In this document: positions 5,896 through 5,963 of the stretch, one piece after another | Layout: each line of letters begins with the position of its first letter | Position numbering within the stretch: the first letter of the stretch is position 1 | Assembly: GCA_017745115.1 (NCBI GenBank) | Contig: JAGIAA010000068.1 | Coordinates: 1 to 5,963 of the forward strand | Length of the DNA: 5,963 nt | Source of the DNA: Sphingobium sp. | GTDB taxonomy: Bacteria; Pseudomonadota; Alphaproteobacteria; Sphingomonadales; Sphingomonadaceae | Reading direction: 5' to 3' | The notes under the pieces: model-generated | The model's input: only the letters and a program-made list of their open reading frames with translations | What the model was told of the DNA's origin: nothing | Database searches by the model: none | Made by a program: the position numbers and the translations under genes

Positions 5896-5963
5896 GCCTC
5901 AAGCTGCCCAAGGTCGATCAGGCCCGGCTCGATGCCGAGTGGGAGGCCGACAAGGATATCCTG
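5892..5963 (+). CDS. 5' end of an unidentified gene, truncated by the window edge (24 codons seen)
   Basis: Starts MSLKLPKVDQARLDAEWEAD and is open to the window end. The ATG overlaps the upstream TGA as ATGA, and GAGGG (5883-5887) lies 4 nt before it, so the start is well supported. The peptide is hydrophilic and probably helical, with no signal peptide. It does not begin like CarB, whose N-terminus leads quickly to a GAGPIVIGQ motif. From memory the acidic EWEAD opening is reminiscent of small RraB-like (RNase E regulator family) proteins in sphingomonads, but 24 residues are too few to assign it. Confidence 0.65.
   Translation, partial: MSLKLPKVDQARLDAEWEADKDIL

Overview
The window looks like a chromosomal housekeeping region from a high-GC alphaproteobacterium, most likely a sphingomonad (Sphingomonas, Sphingopyxis, Sphingobium or a relative). 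The reasons are the RpoD with long acidic spacers, the DnaG N-terminus, the gene order yqeY / dnaG / rpoD next to carA, and a short palindromic repeat of a kind I associate with sphingomonad genomes. The genus assignment is inference, made without a database search.

Left part, minus strand, read right to left: yqeY (3720-4178), a small GIY-YIG nuclease-like gene (3277-3615), dnaG (1379-3280) and the N-terminal part of rpoD (1-1328, running off the left edge). This is a macromolecular-synthesis-type operon in which primase and the housekeeping sigma factor are co-transcribed. The GIY-YIG gene is the unexpected member. Its stop codon overlaps the dnaG start in an ATGA, and its last ~20 codons run through a palindromic repeat.

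Three copies of that 29-bp repeat surround the GIY-YIG gene. Copy A lies inside its 3' end. Copies B and C form an inverted pair just upstream of its start. A and C are identical and inverted relative to each other, so they bracket the gene like terminal repeats. B differs at four positions that make two compensatory base-pair changes, which argues for a conserved hairpin. This cluster is the most interesting part of the window.

Right part, plus strand: carA (4352-5518), encoding the glutaminase subunit of carbamoyl-phosphate synthase. It is followed not by carB but by two tightly overlapping ORFs: a 125-residue protein of unknown function (5518-5895) and the first 24 codons of another gene (5892 to the right edge). 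carA and yqeY diverge from a 173-bp intergenic region in which the best promoter candidates for the two directions overlap each other and a 7-bp inverted repeat. No tRNA, rRNA, CRISPR array or transposase gene was seen.
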